A DNA stretch of 64,000 nt from Prochlorococcus sp. AG-424-E18 (lineage in GTDB: Bacteria > Cyanobacteriota > Cyanobacteriia > PCC-6307 > Cyanobiaceae): assembly GCA_003210155.1 (NCBI GenBank), contig QCNC01000002.1, positions 123,945 to 187,944 on the forward strand, written 5' to 3'. Of the stretch, positions 22,890-32,604 are shown piece after piece. The position numbers and the translations under genes are program-made. Numbering within the stretch: the first letter of the stretch is position 1; the number at the start of each line of letters is the position of its first letter. The notes beneath the pieces were generated by a model. That model saw nothing but the letters and a program-made list of their open reading frames with translations. It searched no databases and was not told where the DNA came from.

Positions 22890-23843
22890 ATGCAAAATAA
22901 ATACCTTATAAAGGCCTCCAGAAAATTCTGGTTTTGGTTTTGGACCCAATTAATGAATGGCTTCGCGCCATCAGATTTACATGGTAATTATAAAAGGCCT
23001 AAAGGTATAACAATTAATAGTGAATACGATATTAATAATGAGAATAGACAAATTTGTTTATTAGTAGGTCATTCTTGTCCATGGTGTCAAAGAACTTTAC
23101 TCGTACACGAAATAAAAGATTTATCTAAAAAAGTTAAAGTAATTTTTTTAAAGGCAGATGTTGAGCATGGCGAATGGATTTTCAATACAAAGATTAAGGG
23201 ATGTATGAGACTTTCAGACCTTTACAAAAAATCTAATAAAAAGATTATTTTCAGAGCGACATTACCTCTTTTAATTAGCTTTGTAAAAGATGAAGTAAAT
23301 ATTCTGTCTAATGAAAGTTCACAGATTATAAAACTACTCAATTCAATAAAAAGTGAATCGAAATATCAGGCATTAAGTATTAAAGATGGTAATCAAAAAA
23401 TTTTAGATTTAATTAATAACAGCATTAATGATGGCGTATATAAATGTGGTTTCGCCAGAAACCAGTCAGCTTACGATAAAGCAAGTAAAAATCTTTTCGC
23501 AGCTATAAATAAAATTGAAAATTTACTACAGAAAAATAAAGGGGACTGGATATTTGGAGAAGAGTTAACCTACGCAGATATTTACCTTTTTCCAACTCTC
23601 ATAAGATGGGAATTGATATATAGCAAACTTTTCAAATGTACTGAACAAGAACTATCAAGTTTTGAAAAGATAATTGAATGGAGATTAAAATTCTTTAAAT
23701 TATCTAACGTAAAAAGAACATGCTTCGACAATAAATGGAAAAAAGATTACTACAAAGCTTTATTCCCTTTAAACCCAAATCAACTTATCCCAGTTTTACC
23801 AACGCTAGAAGAAATAATGAGATTAGAGTCCGAAAAAATATAA
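22890..23843 (+). CDS. Glutathione S-transferase-like protein
   Basis: VGHSCPWCQRTLLV thioredoxin-fold motif and a C-terminal GST domain (LTYADIYLFPTLIRW). Confidence 0.8.
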   Translation: MQNKYLIKASRKFWFWFWTQLMNGFAPSDLHGNYKRPKGITINSEYDINNENRQICLLVGHSCPWCQRTLLVHEIKDLSKKVKVIFLKADVEHGEWIFNTKIKGCMRLSDLYKKSNKKIIFRATLPLLISFVKDEVNILSNESSQIIKLLNSIKSESKYQALSIKDGNQKILDLINNSINDGVYKCGFARNQSAYDKASKNLFAAINKIENLLQKNKGDWIFGEELTYADIYLFPTLIRWELIYSKLFKCTEQELSSFEKIIEWRLKFFKLSNVKRTCFDNKWKKDYYKALFPLNPNQLIPVLPTLEEIMRLESEKI

Positions 23844-23963
23844 AAATCAATTTCCCCAAAAAAAAATGATGTTGTAATGAACACTTATTTAGTTCATAGA
23901 TAATGCAATTTCATAAGAAATTAACTATGTTATGTATGTCTACTAAAGTACGAAAAGCTTAAA

Positions 23964-24182
23964 ATGAAATCCATTGACGAACACATCCAAAAAGATCAAT
24001 CGGAAATCGAATCTGCAAAAGCAGAGGGCAATTTTCCAAAGGTCAGACATTTAACTGAAGAGCTAAAAGAACTCGAAGAATATAAGGAACATCATCCAGA
24101 AGATAAACATGACCCTAATGCTTTGGAATTATTTTGCGACGCCAACCCAGATGAGCCAGAATGTCTTGTTTATGATGATTAA
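23964..24182 (+). CDS. cp12: CP12 regulatory protein
   Basis: ELFCDANPDEPECLVYDD C-terminal GAPDH-binding cysteine loop. Confidence 0.92.
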   Translation: MKSIDEHIQKDQSEIESAKAEGNFPKVRHLTEELKELEEYKEHHPEDKHDPNALELFCDANPDEPECLVYDD

Positions 24183-24208
24183 GTTTTCTTAATTATTAGA
24201 TAATGCAT

Positions 24209-24239
24209 AAAAAAAGGGCTTTTTGAGCCCTTTTTTTTT
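24209..24239. terminator. Bidirectional rho-independent terminator
   Basis: aaaaaagggct-ttttg-agcccttttttttt between convergent genes. Confidence 0.88.
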
Positions 24240-24250
24240 CTTGAATTCTT

Positions 24251-24433
24251 TTAGTAATCCATATTAAAATCTGATGGGCTACCTGTCAGAGAACATACCA
24301 CCGACTCTTCATTTTTCATTTCCTTAACTTCTACAATCGGTCTTCCCATTTTCTTAAGAACCTCAATATCTTGAATAGTTTGACATCTAGCTATTATTTT
24401 TCCTTGTTCATCAAAACAACTGTAGAAATTCAT
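24251..24433 (-). CDS. Conserved hypothetical protein (60 aa)
   Basis: Followed by the shared terminator; MNFYSCFDEQGKIIARCQTIQDIEVLKKMGRPIVEVKEM. Confidence 0.6.
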   Translation of the reverse strand: MNFYSCFDEQGKIIARCQTIQDIEVLKKMGRPIVEVKEMKNEESVVCSLTGSPSDFNMDY

Positions 24434-24519
24434 ATTATGTTTAGAGAATTATCTTATTTATGGCTAATTTTCGTTATTAAATCAAGTATATTTATTGACA
24501 AAAAAATTTTTAATTTAAG

Positions 24520-25503
24520 TTAGATCCTTTTCCAAACTTCAGAAAGCAGTGAGGATAAACCTTTTTTCAAAGATGAAGAAATAACTAAAACTTTCTTTTT
24601 TGATAAATCTTCTAACTTTTTGGTAATTATTTTCAAATAATCATCATCTACCAACTCCATTTTATTTAACACTATTATCCTCTCTTTATCTAAAAGACCT
24701 TTCCCATATTTTTTTAATTCCTGCTCAATAATCTCAAAATCATGTAAAGGATTTTCTGCAATTGCATCAATTAAGTGCACAAGTATCTTCGTTCTTTGGA
24801 TGTGCCTTAAAAAATCATGCCCTAAACCTACTCCATCAGCTGCACCTGATATTAATCCAGGAATATCTGCAAAAAGGCAACCATTACCATCAATTTTTCT
24901 AACTACACCTAAGTTAGGTATTAGAGTCGTGAAAGGATAATTTGCGATTTTTGGACGTGCAGATGATACAACGGAAATTAAAGTACTTTTCCCAGCATTT
25001 GGAAGGCCTATAATCCCAACCTCTGCAAGAAGTTTTAGTTCTAATTGAACTTCCCATGTTTCACCATCTTTTCCTTCAGTGAATGATTCTGGAGCTCTAT
25101 TTTGATTACTTAAATAGTAAGCATTACCATGTCCACCTCTTCCTCCAATGGCAATAGTTAAGCTCTGTTTATCTTTAGTTAAGTCTCCTAAAATAATACC
25201 GGTTTTAATATCCCTTATTTCTGTACCGCAGGGAACTTTAAGGATTCTATCCTCACCTGAAGCACCTGATCTCTTATTAGGACCTCCTTTGCAACCATCT
25301 TTAGCTATTATTTCTCGTTTGAATTTGAAATCTAATAATGTTTGAAGATTATTATCAGCTATCAAAATAACTGAACCCCCTCTGCCACCATTTCCCCCCG
25401 AGGGTCCTCCAGCAGGAACGAATTTTTCTCTTCTAAATGAAACTATTCCATTTCCGCCTTTTCCAGCTTTAAGAATAATGTTTGCTTGATCAATAAATTG
25501 CAC
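24520..25503 (-). CDS. obg: GTPase Obg/CgtA
   Basis: [51 protein letters not shown]. Confidence 0.96.
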   Translation of the reverse strand: MQFIDQANIILKAGKGGNGIVSFRREKFVPAGGPSGGNGGRGGSVILIADNNLQTLLDFKFKREIIAKDGCKGGPNKRSGASGEDRILKVPCGTEIRDIKTGIILGDLTKDKQSLTIAIGGRGGHGNAYYLSNQNRAPESFTEGKDGETWEVQLELKLLAEVGIIGLPNAGKSTLISVVSSARPKIANYPFTTLIPNLGVVRKIDGNGCLFADIPGLISGAADGVGLGHDFLRHIQRTKILVHLIDAIAENPLHDFEIIEQELKKYGKGLLDKERIIVLNKMELVDDDYLKIITKKLEDLSKKKVLVISSSLKKGLSSLLSEVWKRI

Positions 25504-25543
25504 TTAATACGCTTATTAAATTGTTTTCTAGGTTTTTTAAATT

Positions 25544-27955
25544 TTATTTTATCCACGCAATACTGCAACCAGGTCCACCCTCGTCGTTAGCTGCATCTTC
25601 AATCTTATCAACATAATTTAAACCTGATAACCAATTTCTTAGTCCTTTTTTTAATTTCCCTGTGCCAATTCCATGAACAATCCACAGCGGTCCATGAAAT
25701 TTTCTAATTTTCTCCTCAATAATTATTTCGGCTTCATGAACTCTTAGCCCTCTTACGTCAATTGTATTTTTACTCGTTCTAATTTTAGAAAAAGAAAAAT
25801 CTTCTCTTGTAGAGTTGATCTCAATCTTTGACATTTTGAAATTAGGTTTTTCTCCATTAATACCTTCAAAGTCATTTACAGATAATGTGCTTCTGAATGC
25901 ACCACATTTAACTTCGTAAAAACCACCTTTTTTATCTAAATCTACAATTTGTCCCGTACTATTTAGACTTTTAATTTTTACAAAATCACCTACCTGAGGA
26001 TTCCATGATATTGACTTTTCAAATTTTTTTTGGGTTAAATGTTCCGTCTCAATTTCCTTTAATCTTTTTCCAATAATTCTCGTATCCTCTCCATTAACAT
26101 TTTTATCTCTTAATTTTTTAATCAAATCTATTACCTCTTTTTTAGCGGATACAATATGTTTTGATAATTTAGACCTTTCAATTTCTTGGATTTTTTCAGC
26201 ATTTATTTTTTGATATTCATAATTTCTCTTCAGTTCATCATGTAATATTTCAGTCCTTGCAATCAGTTCTGCAGCCTCTTCTGCAGAATTTTGTTGCTTA
26301 ATCCTCTCTTCCTCAAGTCCTTTAATAATACTGTTAATATTATCAACCTTTTTTGGCTTTAGATAATTTGCAGCTTCATTAAGTATGCTTTCATCGAGAC
26401 CAATTCTCTTTGAAATTGACAAAGCATTACTTCTCCCGGGAATACCCCAGTTGAGTATATACTTTGGCTTCAAAGAATCTTCATCAAAGGCAACCGATAC
26501 GTTTTCAAATCTTGAGTCATTATATTTAAGAGCCTTAATATCTCCATAATGTGTAGTTGCCAAAGTGATATCAGATTTATTTGCAAATTCTTTTAATAAA
26601 GCCATTGCAAGAGCACTTCCTTCAAGAGGATCTGTACCAGATCCAATCTCATCTAACAAAACAACAGATAATCCTTTCTTATTATCAAGTAAATCCAATA
26701 TCTCTTTTATGCGGGATATATGCCCACTGAAGGTAGATAAATTTTCTTCTAATGATTGATTATCTCCTATATCCACATATATATTTGGACAAAAAGGGAT
26801 AATAGGGTTATTAGTTGAGGGTATCAATAATCCTGCTCTAGCCATAAGTAAAGACAAACCCAAACCTTTTAAAGCTGCCGTTTTGCCTCCAGTATTTGGA
26901 CCTGTAATAGCTACAACCTTAATATTTCTATTTATATGAAAATCGACAGCCACTGGGGGAGGGGCTCCTGTTTTCTTATGTTCCCAAATCAATAACGGAT
27001 GAGAAAAACCAATTAAAGAAATAATAGGATTTTTATCAAATGTAGGAGTTTTACCTCCAATCCATTTCGAATATCTTGAACGAGTTAGAGCATTTTCTAA
27101 TCTTAATAAAATGGATGCCATTTCAATGAGATTTTTTGAATTATCACTAACAATCTGAGACCATTTCTTAAGTAATTTAAATTCTTCTGCTGTGATCCTA
27201 GCCTCTAAAGAAGCAATCTTATTACCTTTAGTTACTACACTTTCAGGCTCAAAATATACTGTATTTCCTGACGATGAAGAGTCATGAATTATTCCTTTAA
27301 ATTTATCTACGTAATTAACTTTTACTGCTAAAACAGGCCTACCATATCGATCTCCAATAGTAGTATCTTGCAAATAAGCTAAATTCTTTTGAATAAATTT
27401 CTCAACTAATATTTTTCTTTCAATTTTCTTAGATAAAAATTCTTTTCTAAGAATAGATAGTTCATTACTAGCATTGTCTGAAATTCTTCCATTCGATTCA
27501 ATGCCTTTTTTAAAAATCGTTTCGATATTCTGATGATCAATTAAATTTTTTGTGAATGATGAAATATAAGGCCTTTGTTCAAAATCTAATAAGATTTTTT
27601 TTAAATTTCTTGCTGCAGCAATTGTTTTCACTATTTCTAACAATTCAGAAGATGAAATTACGCCTCCCTTCGAACAAATTTCAATATTTCTGCTAATATC
27701 AAAAACACCAGAAAAACTAATTGATTTATCTAAATTTTTTTCTATCTCATAAATTTCAACAGTTTCATTCAAAAGTCTTTTAGATGCCTCGTATTCTGAA
27801 GGTATAACAAAACTTAAAATTGATCGTTTACCCATTTCCGTTGAGGCGAATGAAGATAAATGCGTTTTTAATGAATCCCACTCTAAAAGGTTTATAGATT
27901 CTTCTTCTAAGGTGTTATCTGAATATAATTTTTTAGAATAACTTTTCTCTTGCAT
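25544..27955 (-). CDS. mutS2: Endonuclease MutS2
   Basis: ITGPNTGGKTAALKGLGL, LLDEIGSGTDPLEGSALA, C-terminal Smr domain (DVRGLRVHEAE...HGIGTGKLKKGL). Listed ORF runs to 28015, but M at 27955 (MQEKSYSKK) avoids most of the overlap. Confidence 0.93.
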   Translation of the reverse strand: MQEKSYSKKLYSDNTLEEESINLLEWDSLKTHLSSFASTEMGKRSILSFVIPSEYEASKRLLNETVEIYEIEKNLDKSISFSGVFDISRNIEICSKGGVISSSELLEIVKTIAAARNLKKILLDFEQRPYISSFTKNLIDHQNIETIFKKGIESNGRISDNASNELSILRKEFLSKKIERKILVEKFIQKNLAYLQDTTIGDRYGRPVLAVKVNYVDKFKGIIHDSSSSGNTVYFEPESVVTKGNKIASLEARITAEEFKLLKKWSQIVSDNSKNLIEMASILLRLENALTRSRYSKWIGGKTPTFDKNPIISLIGFSHPLLIWEHKKTGAPPPVAVDFHINRNIKVVAITGPNTGGKTAALKGLGLSLLMARAGLLIPSTNNPIIPFCPNIYVDIGDNQSLEENLSTFSGHISRIKEILDLLDNKKGLSVVLLDEIGSGTDPLEGSALAMALLKEFANKSDITLATTHYGDIKALKYNDSRFENVSVAFDEDSLKPKYILNWGIPGRSNALSISKRIGLDESILNEAANYLKPKKVDNINSIIKGLEEERIKQQNSAEEAAELIARTEILHDELKRNYEYQKINAEKIQEIERSKLSKHIVSAKKEVIDLIKKLRDKNVNGEDTRIIGKRLKEIETEHLTQKKFEKSISWNPQVGDFVKIKSLNSTGQIVDLDKKGGFYEVKCGAFRSTLSVNDFEGINGEKPNFKMSKIEINSTREDFSFSKIRTSKNTIDVRGLRVHEAEIIIEEKIRKFHGPLWIVHGIGTGKLKKGLRNWLSGLNYVDKIEDAANDEGGPGCSIAWIK

Positions 27956-27968
27956 AAAAAAAAAAGAA

Positions 27969-28355
27969 TCAAACATTCGATTGAATCCCTTCAGGAGGAA
28001 CATAAAGCATCTCAAGCCAGTTTCCTTCAGTATCCTTCATATAAAAAGATGCTGTTCCATCTCTATGCTCATGTAAAGGACCTACTTTTACACCAGAATT
28101 TTTTAAATCATTTTGAATATTTTCCACTTCTTTTTTATTTTCAAAATGAAAAGCAAAGTGAGGTCCCGCAGCTTTGTAGCTAGGGCCTAACAAAGCAAGT
28201 CCATCTTTCCCTTTACCTGCCTCTAAATAAGACCAATCTTTGTCATCCCAAACCAAATTCATACCCAGCTTAATATAAAAAGATTTCGCCCTTTCGAGAT
28301 TCTCTACTCTTAGTGCAATGTGACCAATCCTATTTACTCTTTGTGAAAACTTCAA
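27969..28355 (-). CDS. Glyoxalase/VOC superfamily protein
   Basis: IGHIALRVENLERAKSFYIKLGMN...EGNWLEMLY. Confidence 0.88.
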   Translation of the reverse strand: MKFSQRVNRIGHIALRVENLERAKSFYIKLGMNLVWDDKDWSYLEAGKGKDGLALLGPSYKAAGPHFAFHFENKKEVENIQNDLKNSGVKVGPLHEHRDGTASFYMKDTEGNWLEMLYVPPEGIQSNV

Positions 28356-28417
28356 AATAAAGCAATTAATTTATTACTTATCTAAGAATAAACCAAATTT
28401 TTGTTAATAATGAGTTT

Positions 28418-29419
28418 TTAAGTATCCTGCAACCATTGAGATGCATCACAAGCATGATAAGTGAGTATTAATTTTGCTCCTGCTCTTTTAAAACTAAGCA
28501 ATGTCTCTAAAACAATATCTTTTTCGTTAATCCAGTTCTTCATAGCAGCAGACTTTACCATGGAATACTCCCCACTAACGTTGTATGCAGCTATGGGCTT
28601 ATTTGAAAATGTGCTTAGTCTATAAACAATATCCAAATATGAAATTCCTGGTTTTACCATCAAAATATCAGCACCTTCATACTGATCTAATGCAGATTCA
28701 ATTAAGGCCTCTTTTGAATTAGCAGGGTCCATTTGATATGTAGACTTATTGTCTGGAATTACTTTCTCACTATTTTCTCTAGGAGCCGAATCTAAAGCAG
28801 TTCTAAACGGACCATAATAAGCAGATGAATATTTAGCTGTATAACTAATAATACCTACATCACTAAATCCTTCACTATCAAGAGCAGTCCTAATTGCTCC
28901 AACTCTCCCATCCATCATGTCACTAGGGCCAATAAAATCTGCTCCAGCTCTAGCTTGAGTTAAAGCTTGTTTTTTTAAAATTTTAATCGTTTCATCATTC
29001 AATATTTTTCCAGTTTCATCAACTAAGCCATCATGTCCATCACATGAGTAAGGGTCCAAGGCAACATCTGTCATTATTGCCATTTCTGGAATCTCTTTTT
29101 TTAATATTCGAATAGCTTTAGGTATTAAACCGTCCTCATTAAAACATTCTGCTCCATCTTCAGTCTTTAAACTATCGTTAATTTTTGGGAAAAGAACCAC
29201 ACATCTAATTCCCAATTCCCATGCCCTAGTAACCTCCTTTAATAAGCCATTAATATCCCATCTGTAAGTTCCGGGCATTGCGGAAATTTCCTCTTTAAAA
29301 TCTTCTTCATGAATAAATAATGGATAGATAAAGTCCGATGCCGCCAAATGGTTTTCTCTAACCATTTCTCTAATTGCCTCAGTTCTTCTTAATCTTCTTG
29401 GACGAATAATCGAATTCAT
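28418..29419 (-). CDS. hemB: Delta-aminolevulinic acid dehydratase (porphobilinogen synthase)
   Basis: MTDVALDPYSCDGHDGLVD, ADFIGPSDMMDGRVGAIR, MVKPGISYLD. Confidence 0.96.
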   Translation of the reverse strand: MNSIIRPRRLRRTEAIREMVRENHLAASDFIYPLFIHEEDFKEEISAMPGTYRWDINGLLKEVTRAWELGIRCVVLFPKINDSLKTEDGAECFNEDGLIPKAIRILKKEIPEMAIMTDVALDPYSCDGHDGLVDETGKILNDETIKILKKQALTQARAGADFIGPSDMMDGRVGAIRTALDSEGFSDVGIISYTAKYSSAYYGPFRTALDSAPRENSEKVIPDNKSTYQMDPANSKEALIESALDQYEGADILMVKPGISYLDIVYRLSTFSNKPIAAYNVSGEYSMVKSAAMKNWINEKDIVLETLLSFKRAGAKLILTYHACDASQWLQDT

Positions 29420-29640
29420 TTGAATATTATTAAATTGAAAAATATTTATCTAATACATTAATCGCTTGCCTCGCATATAAATCAATCAGAGACTACTTTT
29501 GTTCAGGAAAATTAACTAAAATTTATTTAGTAAGAGCAAAAAAGTTACAAAAATATTTTGCACAATCTTCATTTTTCACAAATTTACGTCATTAAGAGAT
29601 AATATCTTTTAGTTAAGTATTAATTTTAAGGAGAGCATCT

Positions 29641-31296
29641 TTGAAAATAATTAATGGATTTCATCTGAAAAATGTAAGAGGCGATATTCTTGGAGGCATC
29701 ACAGCCGCAGTAGTGGCTCTACCTCTCGCTCTTGCTTTTGGTAATGCTGCGTTAGGGCCTGGTGGAGCAATTTATGGACTATATGGAGCAGTAGTAGTTG
29801 GTTTTTTAGCAGCATTATTCGGTGGAACACCTGCTCAAGTTAGTGGACCTACTGGTCCCATGAGTGTAACTGTTGCCGGTGTAGTAGCAGGCTTAGCAGC
29901 GGTAGGGGTTCCAAGAGATCTTTCTGCAGGACAAATTTTGCCTTTAGTTATGGCAGCGGTGGTTATTGGCGGCTTACTGCAAATATTATTCGGGATTCTA
30001 AAATTAGGTAAATATATTACTTTAGTTCCATATTCTGTTGTTTCAGGATTTATGTCTGGTATTGGAGTAATAATCATTGCGCTTCAGATTGGACCATTAC
30101 TTGGAATTAGCACTCGAGGTGGAGTAGTCGAATCTTTAACTACTGTATTTTCAAATTTCCAGCCCAATGGTGCTGCTATTGGAGTAGCAATAATGACTCT
30201 AGGTATAGTATTTCTTACTCCTAGAAAAATAAGTCAGTGGGTTCCTTCTCCTCTCTTGGCCCTATTGATAGTCACACCATTATCAATATTAATTTTTGGA
30301 GATGGAGCTATTGATAGAATTGGAGAAATTCCAAGGGGAGTTCCATCTTTGAATTTCCCAAGTTTTAATCAATATTTCCCAATTATATTCAAAGCAGGAT
30401 TAGTCCTAGCAGTACTTGGCGCAATTGACTCCTTACTGACGTCTCTTGTAGCAGACAATATTTCTCAAACAAAACATAATTCTGATAGAGAACTTATTGG
30501 TCAAGGAATAGGAAATGCTGTTGCAGGTCTGTTTTCAGGTTTACCTGGAGCAGGAGCAACCATGAGAACAGTTATAAATGTTAAATCTGGAGGATCAACT
30601 CCCATTTCTGGAATGGTTCACTCGGTTGTGTTGTTGATAGTTTTAGTTGGCGCAGGACCTTTAGCTGAGCAAATACCAACTGCGTTGCTTGCAGGAATTC
30701 TTATAAAGGTTGGTCTAGATATTATTGATTGGGGATTCTTGAGGAGGGCTCACAAATTATCTTTAAAAACTTCAGTTGTAATGTACGGCGTTCTCCTAAT
30801 GACTGTTTTTTGGGATTTAATTTGGGCAGTTTTAGTCGGTGTATTCATAGCAAATATGCTCACTATTGATTCAATAACCGAAACTCAACTAGAAGGTATG
30901 GATGAGGATAATCCTTTATCAAATGATGATCAAGCTAAAAATGCATTACCTGCTGATGAAAAAGCACTGCTAGATAGATGTTCAGGAGAAGTAATGTTGT
31001 TTAGACTCAAAGGTCCTCTTAGTTTTGGAGCAGCTAAAGGTATATCTGAGAGAATGATGCTAGTAAGAAACTACAAGGTTTTAATACTAGATATCACTGA
31101 CGTACCAAGACTTGGAGTGACGGCCACTCTCGCAATAGAGGACATGATGCAGGAAGCAAAAAATAATTCAAGAACAGCATTTGTTGCTGGGGCAAATGAA
31201 AAAGTAAAAGATAGATTAGCTAAGTTTGGAGTTGAAGGCATTATTGAAACAAGAAAAGAAGCTTTAGAAACCGCTCTAAATGAAATAGCCAAGTAA
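29641..31296 (+). CDS. SulP family anion transporter with STAS domain (BicA-like)
   Basis: VRGDILGGITAAVVALPLALAFG, GGTPAQVSGPTGPMSV, C-terminal STAS domain; TTG start after strong SD aaggag. Confidence 0.88.
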   Translation: MKIINGFHLKNVRGDILGGITAAVVALPLALAFGNAALGPGGAIYGLYGAVVVGFLAALFGGTPAQVSGPTGPMSVTVAGVVAGLAAVGVPRDLSAGQILPLVMAAVVIGGLLQILFGILKLGKYITLVPYSVVSGFMSGIGVIIIALQIGPLLGISTRGGVVESLTTVFSNFQPNGAAIGVAIMTLGIVFLTPRKISQWVPSPLLALLIVTPLSILIFGDGAIDRIGEIPRGVPSLNFPSFNQYFPIIFKAGLVLAVLGAIDSLLTSLVADNISQTKHNSDRELIGQGIGNAVAGLFSGLPGAGATMRTVINVKSGGSTPISGMVHSVVLLIVLVGAGPLAEQIPTALLAGILIKVGLDIIDWGFLRRAHKLSLKTSVVMYGVLLMTVFWDLIWAVLVGVFIANMLTIDSITETQLEGMDEDNPLSNDDQAKNALPADEKALLDRCSGEVMLFRLKGPLSFGAAKGISERMMLVRNYKVLILDITDVPRLGVTATLAIEDMMQEAKNNSRTAFVAGANEKVKDRLAKFGVEGIIETRKEALETALNEIAK

Positions 31297-31299
31297 TTT

Positions 31300-32298
31300 A
31301 TGGAAATAAATCCAATTCTGCAAAATGTATTAGCCCCGCCAGTTCTTTTCTTTTTGATTGGAGCAATATCAGTACTCTTTAAATCTGATTTAGAAATACC
31401 AGCTCCATTACCTAAACTCTTCTCCTTATATCTGCTACTAGCTATTGGTTTTAAAGGAGGTATAGAGATACAGAAAAGTGGTTTTACAGATCAAGTATTG
31501 CCTACTTTAAGTGCTGCAATACTGATGTCACTTTTGATCCCTCTGATTGGATTTTTAATTTTAAGATTTAAGTTTGATGTCTTTAATTCAGCCGCAATAG
31601 CAGCAGCATACGGTTCAATTAGTGCTGTTACATTTATTTCCGCTGAAAGTTTTTTGGAAAGCCAAAAAATTGCCTTTGATGGGTTTATGGTTGGCGCTTT
31701 AGCTTTAATGGAATCTCCTGCAATAATTGTGGGATTATTACTTGTCAAATTTGCAGCTCCCAAAAATAGACCAAAATCAAGAAAAATGCATCTAAGCGCA
31801 ATATTTCACGAATCACTTTTGAATGGATCAGTTTATTTATTGCTCTCAAGCTTAATTGTAGGCTTTCTGACTGCTTCCAGTAATCCCTCAGGAATTGCAA
31901 AAATGGAGCCTTTTACTGGACAATTATTTTATGGAGCAGAATGCTTCTTCTTGTTAGATATGGGAATAGTCGCTGCTCAAAGATTACCGAGGCTGAAGAA
32001 TGCGGGTTCGTTCTTGATTGGCTTTGCCATTTTTATGCCTTTGTTTAACGCATTTATTGGTGTTTTCGTTGCAAGATTTTTATCTTTAGGACCTGGCAAC
32101 GCACTTTTATTTGTGGTTTTATGTGCAAGCGCCTCTTATTTAGCAGTTCCTGCAGCGATGAGGATGACAGTCCCAGAAGCTAAATCTAGTTATTACATTT
32201 CAACTACACTAGGTCTAACTTTCCCATTCAATATAGTTCTCGGTATTCCCATATATATGAGTTTAGTAAATACCATTATCCCACTTTCATCTCTATAA
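31300..32298 (+). CDS. sbtA: Sodium-dependent bicarbonate transporter SbtA
   Basis: LFFLIGAISVLFKSDLEIPAPLPKLFSLYLLLAIGFKGG and the SbtA domain throughout; 3 bp from the SulP gene. Confidence 0.9.
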   Translation: MEINPILQNVLAPPVLFFLIGAISVLFKSDLEIPAPLPKLFSLYLLLAIGFKGGIEIQKSGFTDQVLPTLSAAILMSLLIPLIGFLILRFKFDVFNSAAIAAAYGSISAVTFISAESFLESQKIAFDGFMVGALALMESPAIIVGLLLVKFAAPKNRPKSRKMHLSAIFHESLLNGSVYLLLSSLIVGFLTASSNPSGIAKMEPFTGQLFYGAECFFLLDMGIVAAQRLPRLKNAGSFLIGFAIFMPLFNAFIGVFVARFLSLGPGNALLFVVLCASASYLAVPAAMRMTVPEAKSSYYISTTLGLTFPFNIVLGIPIYMSLVNTIIPLSSL

Positions 32299-32300
32299 AA

Positions 32301-32582
32301 ATGAAAAGATTAGACTTAATATTTAGTGAAAGAGAACTAGATGCAATCATTAAAACATTAGAAAAAGCTAATGTTCCTGGATATACAGTTATGAAACACG
32401 CTACAGGCAGAGGGCCTGAAAGAGTTGTTACTGAAGATATGGAATTTACAGGATTAGGAGCAAATGCTCATGTAATTGTTTTTTGTGAGCAAGAATTAAT
32501 AGATAAAATGAGAGATAATATTAGAGACGATTTAAGCTACTACGGAGGAGTCGCTTATATTTCTGAAGCAACACCCCTTTAA
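32301..32582 (+). CDS. sbtB: PII-like SbtB protein
   Basis: 93 aa PII-like ferredoxin fold (VPGYTVMKHATGRGPERVV), immediately downstream of sbtA. Confidence 0.85.
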   Translation: MKRLDLIFSERELDAIIKTLEKANVPGYTVMKHATGRGPERVVTEDMEFTGLGANAHVIVFCEQELIDKMRDNIRDDLSYYGGVAYISEATPL

Positions 32583-32604
32583 ATTAAAGAAAAAATATTT
32601 ATTT

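Noticed and set aside
25544-28015. Extended mutS2 N-terminus (MRCFMFLLKGFNRMFDSFFF)
   Set aside because: The extra 20 aa overlap the VOC gene and are not MutS2-like; start at 27955 preferred.
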